This document shows positions 1 through 8,457 of a stretch of 64,000 nt of DNA, in pieces (position 1 is the first letter of the stretch; each line of letters opens with the position of its first letter). A program made the translations under genes and the position numbers. The notes below the pieces were generated by a model. The model was given only the letters and a program-made list of their open reading frames with translations. It did not search any database and was not told the origin of the DNA. The DNA is from Microbacterium aerolatum (lineage in GTDB: Bacteria > Actinomycetota > Actinomycetes > Actinomycetales > Microbacteriaceae), in contig NZ_BJUW01000003.1 in the NCBI RefSeq assembly GCF_007988825.1, positions 62,001 to 126,000 on the forward strand, read 5' to 3'.

Positions 1-130
1 CGTAGAACTCCTTGTACAGCATGCTCGTGCCGGCACCGAGAGCGGCGATGAGCAGCACTCCGATGACGGCCAGGGCCGTCAGATCGAACCACAATCGGCG
101 GCGCCTGGGCGTCGTCGAGGGCTGATCCAT
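1..130 (-). CDS. N-terminal part of a membrane-anchored protein, cut by the window edge
   Basis: The minus strand reads from an ATG at 130 to the window edge without a stop, giving about 43 residues. They begin MDQPSTTPRRRRLWF and continue with one strongly hydrophobic stretch (residues about 17-35), so this is an N-terminal cytoplasmic arginine-rich tail followed by a membrane segment or uncleaved signal anchor. Nothing beyond that is visible, and the family cannot be named. It is transcribed away from the helicase gene at 194, with about 60 bases between the two starts that must hold both promoters. Confidence 0.6.
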   Translation of the reverse strand, partial: MDQPSTTPRRRRLWFDLTALAVIGVLLIAALGAGTSMLYKEFY

Positions 131-193
131 GGCGCCAGTCTAGGAGGGTCGGCCTGTGACAGTGCCGAGCGTCAGGCCGAGCGGCGACGTACC

Positions 194-1600
194 ATGAGAG
201 TCGTGTCTTTTCCCGCCCTCTCCGACGAACAGCAGGAGTTGTTCCGTCTCATCGAGGACACCAGGGAGCACGTCTTCATCACCGGCCGCGCCGGAACGGG
301 CAAGTCGACGCTGCTGCAGTACTTCGCCTGGAACACGCAGAAGCAGATCGCGATCTGCGCGCCCACCGGCGTCGCCGCCCTCAACGTCGAGGGACAGACG
401 ATCCACTCGCTGTTCCGCCTTCCGATCGGCCTGATCGCCGAGAGCGAGATCGAGCAGAACGACGCCACCCGCCGCATCCTGAACGCCATCGACACTCTCG
501 TGATCGACGAGGTCTCGATGGTGAACGCCGACCTCATGGACGGCATGGACCGTGCCCTGCGCCAGGCCCGAGGACGCCGCGCCGAGCCGTTCGGCGGCGT
601 GCAGGTCGTGATGTTCGGCGACCCGTACCAGCTCGCGCCGGTACCGCCCCGCGGCGACGAACTGCGCTACGTGCAGGATCACTACCGGTCGTTCTGGTTC
701 TTCGACGCGAAGGTGTGGGCCGGGGCGACCATGGGGGTCGCCGACGGACTGATCGATCTCGGCCGGCACGGCGCACCGCTGCACGTGCGCGAGCTGGTGC
801 AGATCCACCGGCAGTCCGACGACGGCTTCAAGTCGATGCTGAACGCCGTGCGCTACGGGCGGGTGACGGCCGAGATCGCCGAGGTGCTCAATCGCCAGGG
901 CACCCGCACGCCGCCCGACCCGGAGCCGGGCGAGATCCCGATGATCACGCTCGCGACGCGCAACGACATCGTCAACAACATCAACCGGCGTCATCTCGCC
1001 GCGCTCGCGGGCAAGGAGCAGACCGCCAGGGCCGAGATCAACGGCGACTTCGGACGTGGCGACGGCAACTATCCCGCGGATGCCGAGCTGAAGCTCAAGG
1101 TCGGTGCGCAGGTCATGTTCCTCCGCAACGACGTCTCGATGACGGGGGAGCCGCCGCGGTGGGTGAACGGCACGATCGGCACCGTCAAGCGCATCCTCGG
1201 CGGCTCCGTGCGGGTCGAGATCGACGGTGAGGATGTCGATGTCGAGCCCGCCGTCTGGGAGAGGTTCCGCTACTCGTACGACGCGAACTCGAAAACGCTC
1301 AGCCGCGATGTGATCGCGGAGTTCATGCAGTTCCCGCTGCGGCTCGCGTGGGCGGTGACGATCCACAAGTCGCAGGGCAAGACCTACGACCGCGCGGTCA
1401 TCGACCTCGGCGGCGGGGCGTTCGCTCCCGGTCAGACCTATGTGGCCCTGTCCAGGCTCACCTCGCTCGATGGCCTGTACCTGTCACGCCCGCTGCGACC
1501 GAGTGACATCCGCGTCGATCAGGACGTGCGCCGGTTCATGCGCGAGGCGTGGGAGGCACGCCACTCTTCGACGCCGGAAGTGTCCGGACCGAAGGCCTAA
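194..1600 (+). CDS. Pif1/RecD-like superfamily 1 ATP-dependent DNA helicase
   Basis: A 468-residue helicase expected to unwind DNA 5'-3' using ATP in the cytoplasm. Walker A is GRAGTGKST at residues 31-39, directly followed by the APTGVAA motif (about 56-62) typical of Pif1-like proteins. Walker B is VIDEVSM at about 103-109. The C-terminal half carries the motif TIHKSQGKTYD near residue 390 and YVALSR near 415, the RecD/Pif1 signature for single-strand binding. It is complete and normal in length for the short bacterial Pif1-like group. It stands alone, with convergent heme oxygenase just downstream (stops overlap by four bases). The ribosome-binding site is weak; the ATG is chosen because conserved sequence begins soon after. 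Whether it acts in repair or recombination cannot be told from the sequence. Confidence 0.88.
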   Translation: MRVVSFPALSDEQQELFRLIEDTREHVFITGRAGTGKSTLLQYFAWNTQKQIAICAPTGVAALNVEGQTIHSLFRLPIGLIAESEIEQNDATRRILNAIDTLVIDEVSMVNADLMDGMDRALRQARGRRAEPFGGVQVVMFGDPYQLAPVPPRGDELRYVQDHYRSFWFFDAKVWAGATMGVADGLIDLGRHGAPLHVRELVQIHRQSDDGFKSMLNAVRYGRVTAEIAEVLNRQGTRTPPDPEPGEIPMITLATRNDIVNNINRRHLAALAGKEQTARAEINGDFGRGDGNYPADAELKLKVGAQVMFLRNDVSMTGEPPRWVNGTIGTVKRILGGSVRVEIDGEDVDVEPAVWERFRYSYDANSKTLSRDVIAEFMQFPLRLAWAVTIHKSQGKTYDRAVIDLGGGAFAPGQTYVALSRLTSLDGLYLSRPLRPSDIRVDQDVRRFMREAWEARHSSTPEVSGPKA

Positions 1601-2244
1601 GCGGCCAGCCGGCTCCGGTCGAGGTCCTCGAACAGCTCGGTGTTGAACCGGTAGGCCAGCAGCACCTCGTCGATCACGCGCTCGCGTTCCGCGTCATCCC
1701 ACGGGGCGGCATCCAGCTGCTCGCGGTAGACGTCCTTGAACGCTGCCGGGTCGGCGATGTCGTCGAACAGGTAGAAGCCGACGCCGTTGGTCTCGAATCC
1801 GAACCGGCGCTGCATGACCCGGCCGATGAAGATGCCGCCGGACAGGTCGCCGAGGTAGCGCGTGTAGTGATGCGCGACGAAACCGCCCGGCCAGGTGGCG
1901 CCGACCTCGTTGATGCGGGCGACGTAGCGCTCGGTGGTGGGGAGCGGCGCGATCACCGAGCGCCACCCTTCGCCGAGCAGGAAGGCGAGGTCGGCCTCCA
2001 GCGCGGGCAGGCGGGTGAGCTTCTCGCTGATGAACACGGATGCCACCGGGTCGCGGCGCATGCGTTCGCCCGCGGACTCGAGCGCCTCGTAGATGAAGTA
2101 GTGCTGAGAGACGAGGGCGATGTAGTCCTCGCGCGACCCCTCACCCTTGAGCAGATCCGCCATGAAGCCGGCGTGCTCGCTGCGCGAATGCGAACCGGAG
2201 GAGCGCTCGCGGAGGGCGGCGGAGAAGGAGAGGATTTCAGCCAT
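1597..2244 (-). CDS. Heme oxygenase (biliverdin-producing)
   Basis: A 215-residue cytoplasmic heme oxygenase that opens heme to biliverdin, CO and ferrous iron for iron acquisition. Visible landmarks are the N-terminal helix with a candidate proximal heme-ligand histidine (H19 in SGSHSRSEH) and the distal-helix glycine motif YLGDLSGG at about 128-136, both standard for the HmuO/HO-1 family. Length matches the family. Transcription is probably iron-repressed: an IdeR/DtxR-like box ends only seven bases upstream of the ATG. There is no Shine-Dalgarno sequence in the remaining gap, so the message may be leaderless. The DUF2470 gene upstream on the same strand is functionally coherent, as that domain also occurs in heme-degrading HugZ proteins. 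Confidence 0.93.
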   Translation of the reverse strand: MAEILSFSAALRERSSGSHSRSEHAGFMADLLKGEGSREDYIALVSQHYFIYEALESAGERMRRDPVASVFISEKLTRLPALEADLAFLLGEGWRSVIAPLPTTERYVARINEVGATWPGGFVAHHYTRYLGDLSGGIFIGRVMQRRFGFETNGVGFYLFDDIADPAAFKDVYREQLDAAPWDDAERERVIDEVLLAYRFNTELFEDLDRSRLAA

Positions 2245-2250
2245 GGCCTC

Positions 2251-2273
2251 AGTGTAAGGGCATCCTTACCTAA
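2251..2273 (-). promoter_or_regulatory. Putative IdeR/DtxR iron box in front of heme oxygenase
   Basis: Read on the minus strand, 2273-2255 is TTAGGTAAGGATGCCCTTA. It matches the 19-base DtxR/IdeR consensus TTAGGTTAGCCTAACCTAA at 13 positions, with the left half TTAGGT perfect. It sits immediately before the heme oxygenase start, where a bound iron-loaded repressor would block RNA polymerase. The internal TAAGGAT could itself be the -10 element. The match is read directly; binding is inferred. Confidence 0.65.
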
Positions 2274-2301
2274 TTCGGAACCCTCGACGGCTGTTCGAGC
2301 G

Positions 2302-2622
2302 TCAGGCGTGCGGGCGGGGCTGGATGCCGAGCTTCTCGCATGCGGTGTCGTAGATGGCGACGACCTCGCGTCGCACGGCCGGGCGCTCATCGATGGGGCC
2401 GCTGGGCCACGGCACGCGCAACTCCTCCGCGACGCCGGCGCGGGTGATCTGCCATACGCCGCCGTCGCCGTCCAGATCGGTCATCACGGCGTCGGTGATC
2501 GGCAGGTCGGATGCCGTCGCGAACGCGCGCGCGATGAGGATGTTGTCGTCGGCGTGGTCGCCGTTCATGTGGCGGAGGATTGCCGAGACGACCTCGGGCT
2601 CGAAGATGTGGGGCATGGTCAT
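2302..2622 (-). CDS. DUF2470-domain protein
   Basis: About 106 residues starting MTMPHIFEPEV. The core HMNGDHADDNILIARAF followed by a segment about aspartate-rich acidic turns (MTDLDGDGGVW) and the C-terminal helix is the DUF2470 fold found alone or at the C-terminus of HugZ-type heme oxygenases and some flavin reductases. A role in heme or tetrapyrrole binding is plausible and is supported by the heme oxygenase 58 bases downstream on the same strand. An in-frame longer start exists upstream (to 2679), but its extra residues are arginine/proline-rich and look non-coding; ATG at 2622 or 2616 fits the family. The reaction, if any, is unknown. Confidence 0.8.
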   Translation of the reverse strand: MTMPHIFEPEVVSAILRHMNGDHADDNILIARAFATASDLPITDAVMTDLDGDGGVWQITRAGVAEELRVPWPSGPIDERPAVRREVVAIYDTACEKLGIQPRPHA

Positions 2623-2714
2623 CACTGTACGTCTGCCGGGAGCGGGCCGAACCGCACGATGTTTGCGGGGGCGCACCATAGACTCTTCTGACAGACCACC
2701 CTGGAGCTTCCTTC

Positions 2715-3995
2715 ATGCATCTTCTCTCGCCCCGACGCTGGCGCGCCGCCGCCGCGGGTGCCGTTGCACTCGCTCTCGTCCTGACCGGATGCTCGTCTGA
2801 GGAGTCGTTCTCGTACACGCCACCCGAGCAGGTCGACCAAGCACTGCCCGAGGACACCACGGCCCAGCTGCAGGGCGCCGTCGAGAACGCCATGGCGAAG
2901 TCGGGCGCGACAGGGGCGATCGTCGGTGTCTGGGTGCCGTGGAGCGGCACGTGGGTGACCGGGCTCGGCACGCAGTCCGTCGAGGATCAGACCGAAGTGA
3001 CCGCCGAGATGTCGTTCCGCGTCGCGGATGTCACTCGCCTGATGACCTGCGACGTGCTGTACGCGCTCGCCGACGAGGGCGTCGTCGAACTCGACGACCC
3101 CGTGACGGAGCACGCATCCGGGGTTGCGCAGCTCGAAGGGATCACGCTGCTCGACCTGTGCAACGGCACGAGCGGAATCGGATCCTCCGAGGCGGCCATC
3201 AAGAGCGCGTGGCTGAACACCCCTGAGCGGGTGTGGGCGCCACTCGAACTGGCGTCCTTCGGCCTCGGCCAGACCCCGGTGGAACCGCACACGACCTACC
3301 GCGACTCCGACGCCGGCTACCTGCTGCTGGGACTCGCGCTCGAGCGAGCGGCCGGCATGAACGCCGCTGAGCTCATCGCCAAGTACATCTCCGCGCCGCT
3401 GGACCTCGCTGGCACCTCGCTTCCCGGCGCCTCGCCCGCCGAACCCGGTGACAACCCCCTCAGCGGCAACTACCTGAAGACGATCGAGGGCGGCTACGAC
3501 TGCACGGCGCCGGTCGACATCACGACGCTCTCCGCGAGCACGGGCTTCACCGACTCGGGTGCCGTCTCGACGATCGGCGACCTCGGCCGCTTCGTCCAGG
3601 CATCCGCGCGACAGGCGCTGCGCGAGGGCGCGGAACCGGATCAGTTCGCTTCGCCCCTGCCCACGTCTTCAGGCGCGCCGTCCTGGTATCAGGCGGCCGG
3701 CGGTGCGTTCCTGGTCGGGCCCCTGATCGGTCAGCACGGCTGGACCCCGGGTTATGCGACGGCGGCGTACTCGGACCCCGAGACGGGATTCACCGTGGCC
3801 GTCGTGCTGAACAACTCGACGGCCGGGGGCGGCCTGGCCGCCTACCTTGCATGGGAACTCGCGGCCATCGCGTCGAAGGCACCGGCGGCCGACGGGCAGA
3901 CGGCACCCGAGTTCGGCCTGCCGTTCACGGCCGAGCAGTACCACGAGACGATCTCCGGCCTCACCATCTGCGCCACGCCGCCCGCAGCGGAGTGA
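2715..3995 (+). CDS. Lipoprotein with a serine-hydrolase (beta-lactamase-like) fold and degenerate active site
   Basis: A 426-residue exported lipoprotein: basic N-terminus, hydrophobic segment and lipobox LTGC with the lipidated cysteine at C26. The body aligns by eye with class C beta-lactamase/D-alanyl-D-alanine carboxypeptidase-like proteins (FRVADVTRLM for the SxxK helix, GYLLLGLALE after the YxN motif, GQHGWTPGY for the third motif). All catalytic motifs look altered. The SxxK position reads D105-V-T-R108, the YSN position reads D197-S-D199, and the HGG/KTG position reads H341-G-W343. It is therefore probably a catalytically dead binding protein or a hydrolase with changed chemistry. 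It is complete and unlinked to an obvious operon. Confidence 0.8.
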   Translation: MHLLSPRRWRAAAAGAVALALVLTGCSSEESFSYTPPEQVDQALPEDTTAQLQGAVENAMAKSGATGAIVGVWVPWSGTWVTGLGTQSVEDQTEVTAEMSFRVADVTRLMTCDVLYALADEGVVELDDPVTEHASGVAQLEGITLLDLCNGTSGIGSSEAAIKSAWLNTPERVWAPLELASFGLGQTPVEPHTTYRDSDAGYLLLGLALERAAGMNAAELIAKYISAPLDLAGTSLPGASPAEPGDNPLSGNYLKTIEGGYDCTAPVDITTLSASTGFTDSGAVSTIGDLGRFVQASARQALREGAEPDQFASPLPTSSGAPSWYQAAGGAFLVGPLIGQHGWTPGYATAAYSDPETGFTVAVVLNNSTAGGGLAAYLAWELAAIASKAPAADGQTAPEFGLPFTAEQYHETISGLTICATPPAAE

Positions 3996-4025
3996 GCCTG
4001 CCGGTCGCCCATCTACTGTGGGGGC

Positions 4026-4877
4026 ATGTCCCAGACGGAGAAGTCTGATCGCGTTCGCCGGATCGTCGTCCTGCTCACGGTGGCCGGGTCGATCGTCGCC
4101 GCCCTGTTCGGCTCGGGTCTGTTCGGCGGTGCGGGAATCTCGGATGCTGCCGGCGGCGCGTTCGCCGCTGATGCCACCGTGCTCGCCCCCGCCGGCTTCG
4201 CGTTCTCGATCTGGTCGGTGATCTACCTCGGCCTCGTGGCGTACGCGGTCTGGCAGTTCGTGCCGGCGCAGGCGTCGAAGCCGCGGCATCGCGCGGTCGG
4301 CTACGGGGTCGCGGCATCCGCTCTGCTGAACGCCGTGTGGATCATGTGCGTGCTGGCATGGCGGATCGCCGAGTCGTTCGTCATCATCATGATCCTGCTC
4401 GGGGTGCTGCTGACGACGTTCGTCCGTGTGTGCCGGCGGCCGCGGCGCGGCACCGCGGCGGAGATCGTGCTCATCGACGGCATGATCGGCCTGTACCTGG
4501 GCTGGGTGACGGTCGCGGCTGCCGCCAACCTCGCGGCCTGGCTGGCCGATGTCGGCATCGCAGAGTGGTCGGAGGCGCCGGGAGTGCCCGGCACGCTCAC
4601 GCTGATCGGCGCGGGGCTGGTCGCCCTGTTCACCGCCTGGCGCGGAGGCCGATGGGCACCCGCGGCGGCGACATCGTGGGGGCTGCTGTGGATCGCGATC
4701 GGACGCTGGGCCGAGGATCCCGCAGCGCCCGTGGTCGCGTCGACGGCCGTGGTGCTCGCCGCGCTGGTGATCCTCCTGAGCGCCGCGCGGTTCTGGCATC
4801 GCACGCGCAATGGCGATAGTCAAGGCCTTGCCGCTGACGGTGGCGACGCCGATACCGTGGCGGCCAGGAGGTCATGA
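4026..4877 (+). CDS. TspO/MBR-related membrane protein
   Basis: A 283-residue integral membrane protein with about seven to eight hydrophobic segments. The second begins APAGFAFSIWSVIYLGL, a tryptophan-containing motif typical of the TspO/MBR-related proteins often labelled tryptophan-rich sensory protein. The family binds porphyrins and is linked to stress, but this longer actinobacterial branch has no assigned function. Its last codons contain the AGGAGG ribosome-binding site for the next gene, and its stop overlaps the dps start (ATGATGG at 4874), so the two are translationally coupled. Coupling to an iron-storage protein suggests an iron or oxidative-stress role by association only. Confidence 0.72.
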   Translation: MSQTEKSDRVRRIVVLLTVAGSIVAALFGSGLFGGAGISDAAGGAFAADATVLAPAGFAFSIWSVIYLGLVAYAVWQFVPAQASKPRHRAVGYGVAASALLNAVWIMCVLAWRIAESFVIIMILLGVLLTTFVRVCRRPRRGTAAEIVLIDGMIGLYLGWVTVAAAANLAAWLADVGIAEWSEAPGVPGTLTLIGAGLVALFTAWRGGRWAPAAATSWGLLWIAIGRWAEDPAAPVVASTAVVLAALVILLSAARFWHRTRNGDSQGLAADGGDADTVAARRS

Positions 4878-5431
4878 TGGCAACGACTAAGACAACCACG
4901 ACGACGAGGCGCTCGGCACGGGGCGGTACCGGAGAGAAGAGCACGCGACGCCAGAACGCCGAGAAGGGCTTCGTCGCACCGAAGCAGCTCGGCGAGAATC
5001 TGCAGGCGGTGCTGGTCGATCTGCTGGAGCTCTCGATGCAGGGCAAGCAGGCGCACTGGAACGTGGTCGGCCGCAACTTCCGGGACACGCACCTGCAGCT
5101 CGACGAGATCGTGGATGCTGCGCGCCGATTCAGCGACACCGTCGCCGAGCGGATGCGGGCGCTGCATGCCATTCCGGACGGACGAAGCGACACCGTGGCA
5201 TCCACGACGACCCTCCCGGAGTATCCGCAGGGCGAGATCGACACGGCCGAGACCGTCGACCTGATCACGGTTCGCCTCGAGGCTGTCGTCGGCACGATGC
5301 GCGAGGTGCATGACGAGGTCGACGAGGAAGATCCGACCAGCGCCGACATCCTGCACGCGATCATCGAGGCGCTCGAACAGCTGGCGTGGATGGTCAGCGC
5401 TGAGAACCGCAAGCCCGCCGCGCGCAGCTGA
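4874..5431 (+). CDS. dps: Dps-family DNA-protecting ferritin
   Basis: A 185-residue Dps mini-ferritin expected to form dodecamers that oxidise and store iron and coat DNA. The full intersubunit ferroxidase set is present with family spacing: H61, H73, D77, D88 and E92. The first 35 residues are rich in Thr, Arg and Lys, a disordered basic tail of the kind that binds DNA in other Dps proteins. Start ATG at 4874 is preceded by AGGAGG at 4866 and overlaps the stop of the TspO-like gene. The C-terminus is short, so DNA binding would rely on the N-terminal tail. Confidence 0.93.
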   Translation: MMATTKTTTTTRRSARGGTGEKSTRRQNAEKGFVAPKQLGENLQAVLVDLLELSMQGKQAHWNVVGRNFRDTHLQLDEIVDAARRFSDTVAERMRALHAIPDGRSDTVASTTTLPEYPQGEIDTAETVDLITVRLEAVVGTMREVHDEVDEEDPTSADILHAIIEALEQLAWMVSAENRKPAARS

Positions 5432-5435
5432 GCGC

Positions 5436-6233
5436 ATGGTCACCACCGATCGCACGGCGATCGTCACGGCCGCGGACTCCGGCATCGGCCGGGCCGCGGC
5501 CGTTGCGCTCGCCGCAGACGGATTCGATGTCGGGATCACCTGGCATACGGACGAGGCGGGCGCCGAGGCCACCGCTGCCGAGGTGCGCGAGCACGGGGCG
5601 CGGGCCGTCGTCACGCACCTCGACGTCGCAGACATCCCCGCCTGTGGCGACGTCGTGGATGGTCTCGTGCAAGAGCTCGGCGGACTGGACGTCTTCGTCA
5701 ACAACGCCGGCGCGGGCATCCAGACGCCGTTCCTCGACGTCGAGATCGACCAGTGGCGGCACGTGCTCGACGTCGACCTGACCGGAGCGTTCGTCTGTCT
5801 GCAGCGTGCCGCCCGACACATGGTCGCGGCGGGCCGAGGAGGGCGTCTGATCGCCGTCACGAGCGTGCACGCTCATCAGCCGATGGTCGGCTCGAGCGCC
5901 TACGACGCCGCGAAGCACGGTTTGAGCGGGCTCATGAAGAACATCGCCCTCGAGCTCGGCAGCAGTGGCATCTCCGCGGTCAGCGTCGCGCCCGGCGAGA
6001 TCGCCACGGCGATGACCGGAAACGAGGACGTCGATCCGAACACCGTGCGTCGACCCGGCATCCCGATGGGACGTCCAGGCGATGCGCGCGAGGTCGCCGC
6101 ACTGATCGCCTTCCTCGCGTCGCCGAAGGCGGCGTACATCTCCGGTGCGTCCGTGGTCATCGACGGCGGGATGCTGCAGATGGGCCCGCAGGCCGGTGCC
6201 GATCTCACGAGCGACGAATGGCGCACCGTCTGA
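5436..6233 (+). CDS. SDR-family NAD(P)-dependent oxidoreductase
   Basis: A 265-residue classical short-chain dehydrogenase/reductase. The nucleotide-binding motif is T11-A-A-D-S-G-I-G18, where the usual first glycine of TGxxxGxG is alanine. NNAG follows at about 88-91 and the catalytic Y156xxxK160 lies in SAYDAAKHG. The start ATG at 5436 is preferred to an earlier in-frame one at 5310 because the latter would run through the dps coding region. It follows dps by four bases and overlaps the DUF72 gene by 16, so the TspO-Dps-SDR-DUF72 block may be one transcript. Related genes are often called glucose-1-dehydrogenase-like; the substrate cannot be assigned. Confidence 0.85.
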   Translation: MVTTDRTAIVTAADSGIGRAAAVALAADGFDVGITWHTDEAGAEATAAEVREHGARAVVTHLDVADIPACGDVVDGLVQELGGLDVFVNNAGAGIQTPFLDVEIDQWRHVLDVDLTGAFVCLQRAARHMVAAGRGGRLIAVTSVHAHQPMVGSSAYDAAKHGLSGLMKNIALELGSSGISAVSVAPGEIATAMTGNEDVDPNTVRRPGIPMGRPGDAREVAALIAFLASPKAAYISGASVVIDGGMLQMGPQAGADLTSDEWRTV

Positions 6234-7072
6234 AAGCCCCTTCGCCTGGCGAGATCCGCGTCGGCACGTCGGGGTGGAGATACGCGAGCTGGCGCGGCGA
6301 CTTCTATCCGCGCGGGCTCGCCCAGCGCAGAGAGCTCGAGTACATCGGATCGCGGTTCTCGACCGTGGAGCTCAACGGCTCGTTCTACTCGCTGCAGCGA
6401 CCGTCGAGCTACCGGCGATGGCGCGACGCCGTGCCGAGCGGATTCGTGTTCGCCGTGAAGAGCTCCCGCTACGTCACGCACATGCTGCGGATGCGCGGCG
6501 CGGAGACCGCGCTCGCGAACTTCTTCGCATCCGGAGTTCTCTCGCTCGGGGAGGCGCTCGGTCCGGTGCTCTGGCAGCTGCCGGAGCGGCAGGAGTTCGC
6601 GGCCGACGTCATCGACGAGTTTCTCGGGATGCTGCCGCGCTCGACCGGCGCCGCGTTGGATCTCGCTCGGCGCCATGACGAACGGCTGGAGGGACGCGCC
6701 TGGCTCGAGATCGATGAGGACCGTCCGATCCGGTACGCCCTGGAACCGAGGGCGGAGAGCTTCCGCGAGGCGGGGGATCTGCTGCGCCATCACGGGGTGG
6801 CCATGGTCACGGCCGACACCGCGGGTCGCTTTCCGCGTTTCGACGAGACGACGGCGGACTTCGCCTACCTCCGCCTGCACGGTGCGCAGGAGCTCTACCA
6901 CAGCGGATACACCGCTGAAGAGCTCGATGGTTGGGCGCAGCTCATCGACGAGCTGTCCGGGAACGCTGAGTCACCGCGCGACGTCTACGTGTACTTCGAC
7001 AACGACGCCCGAGGTCACGCACCGCACGACGCGCTCGCGCTCGCGGCCAAGGTCGCGGCGCGGCTCAGTTGA
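6218..7072 (+). CDS. DUF72 (YecE-like) protein
   Basis: A 284-residue protein beginning MAHRLKAPSPGEIRVGTSGW. The motifs RVGTSGWRYASWRGDFYP and YIGSRFSTVELNGSFYSL are hallmarks of the DUF72/YecE family, a TIM-barrel fold of unknown function. Later motifs DFAYLRLHG and DVYVYFDND are also typical. Length is normal. The reading frame stays open far upstream, but the family start and a 16-base overlap with the SDR gene support ATG at 6218. It converges with pobA, the two stop codons overlapping by eight bases. Confidence 0.85.
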   Translation: MAHRLKAPSPGEIRVGTSGWRYASWRGDFYPRGLAQRRELEYIGSRFSTVELNGSFYSLQRPSSYRRWRDAVPSGFVFAVKSSRYVTHMLRMRGAETALANFFASGVLSLGEALGPVLWQLPERQEFAADVIDEFLGMLPRSTGAALDLARRHDERLEGRAWLEIDEDRPIRYALEPRAESFREAGDLLRHHGVAMVTADTAGRFPRFDETTADFAYLRLHGAQELYHSGYTAEELDGWAQLIDELSGNAESPRDVYVYFDNDARGHAPHDALALAAKVAARLS

Positions 7073-8246
7073 GCGGCCAGCCCGTGTACGCCTCGGCGAG
7101 GTAGGTTCGGCCGGCCTCGGAGTCCGTGACCGAGCGCAGCTCGCCGAGCTGGCGGCGACGGTCGAACTCGCCCGACTCCGGCAGCTGGTGGAGCATGCTC
7201 GTCATCCACCAGGAGAAGTGCTGCGCCTTCCAGATGCGCTTCAGAGCGAGCTCGGCGTATCCGTCGATGAGGCGATCGTCGCCCTCGCCGAGCAGGGCTC
7301 GCAGCGCGCGAGAGAGCAGTACGACGTCCGCGATCGCGAGGTTCATGCCCTTGGCGCCGGTGGGCGGCACGGTGTGCGCGGCATCGCCGACCAATGCAGC
7401 GCGGCCGCGTCGCAGTTCGTGCGCGACGAAGCTGCGGAAGCGCAGCACGTCGCGCTGGAAGATCGGCCCCTCCTTGAGCGTCGTGCCTGGCACGCGCGAC
7501 TGCAGGGTTTCCCAGATCTCCGCCTCGGACATGGCGAGCGGGTCGGCATCCGGCTCGCACTGGAAGTACATCCGCTGCACCTCGGGGCTGCGCTGGCTGA
7601 TCAGCGCGAAACCGTTGTCGGAGTTGCTGTAGATCAGCTCGTCCGCGCTCGCCGGTGCCTCGCACAGGATGCCGAACCACGCGAACGGGTACTCGCGGAA
7701 GTAGCCGCTGCGCGAGTCGCCGGTGATCGCAGGGCGCACGACGGACCTCGAGCCGTCTGCTCCGACCACGAAGTCCGCATCGATGATGAGTTCGCTGCCG
7801 TCGGCATCCGTGGCGATCACACGGGGGCGATCGGTGTCGATGCCTTCGACGCGGGATGCCGTGACCCCGAACCGCAGATCCTGCCCTGACGCGACCCGCA
7901 GCGCGAGCATGTCCTTCAGAACCTCGTGCTGCGGGTAGAGCCAGACGCTGCGGCCGACGAGGCCGGGGAAGTCGATGCGATGCCCCTCGCCCTGGAAGCG
8001 CAGTTCGATGCCGTCATGGCGATCGCCGACCGTGTGCACTCGGGTGTTCGGATCGATCGCGGTGAGCAGGTCGACGGTGCCCTGTTCGAGGATGCCGGCG
8101 CGGATGGTCGACTCGATCTCCTCGCGGGAACGCTGATCGATCACGACCGATTCGATGCCGGCGTCGGCGAGCAGGTGGGACAGGATGAGGCCGGCGGGGC
8201 CGGCGCCGACGATCGCGACCCTGGTTCTGATCGGCTCGGTGCTCAT
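7065..8246 (-). CDS. pobA: 4-Hydroxybenzoate 3-monooxygenase
   Basis: A 393-residue FAD monooxygenase converting 4-hydroxybenzoate to protocatechuate with NAD(P)H and oxygen. The dinucleotide motif GAGPAG is at residues 14-19, RAGILEQGTVDLL near 50-60 is the PobA-specific segment, and GDAAHTVPPTGAKGMNLAIAD is the second FAD-binding motif. Length equals the family norm. Protocatechuate is the substrate of the meta-cleavage operon at 13.6-18.7 kb. A TCGAAGGAGACGAC-type ribosome-binding site precedes the ATG. The nearby IclR gene on the same strand upstream is a candidate regulator, PobR proteins of this type being known. Confidence 0.93.
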   Translation of the reverse strand: MSTEPIRTRVAIVGAGPAGLILSHLLADAGIESVVIDQRSREEIESTIRAGILEQGTVDLLTAIDPNTRVHTVGDRHDGIELRFQGEGHRIDFPGLVGRSVWLYPQHEVLKDMLALRVASGQDLRFGVTASRVEGIDTDRPRVIATDADGSELIIDADFVVGADGSRSVVRPAITGDSRSGYFREYPFAWFGILCEAPASADELIYSNSDNGFALISQRSPEVQRMYFQCEPDADPLAMSEAEIWETLQSRVPGTTLKEGPIFQRDVLRFRSFVAHELRRGRAALVGDAAHTVPPTGAKGMNLAIADVVLLSRALRALLGEGDDRLIDGYAELALKRIWKAQHFSWWMTSMLHQLPESGEFDRRRQLGELRSVTDSEAGRTYLAEAYTGWPLN

Positions 8247-8376
8247 GTCGTCTCCTTCGACGTGTCATTCGACAGTGGATGCTGCGCACCAGTGTCCCCC
8301 GCGGAGCGATGATCGAGCCGAGAATCCCGTTGAATGGGATCCAGCAACTCCAGCATCCTGCGAAAAGTTCATCCGC

Positions 8377-8446
8377 GGGTCGTTGAGCGGAGCGGCCGCA
8401 GGCCGCGAAGACGAAACGGGCTGAGCGACCGAAGGGAGTCGAAGCC
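8377..8446 (+). repeat. 70-base intergenic repeat, copy A
   Basis: Begins GGGTCGTTGAGCGGAGCGG and ends GAGTCGAAGCC. It contains a perfect hairpin GCGGCC-GCA-GGCCGC. A near-identical copy lies at 21756-21827 and a diverged inverted copy at 21624-21701. It is placed between the end of the IclR gene and the start of pobA, without an open reading frame. It probably belongs to a dispersed palindromic repeat family of this genome and may end transcription from the IclR gene. Confidence 0.7.
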
Positions 8447-8457
8447 GCCCCCGGCGC

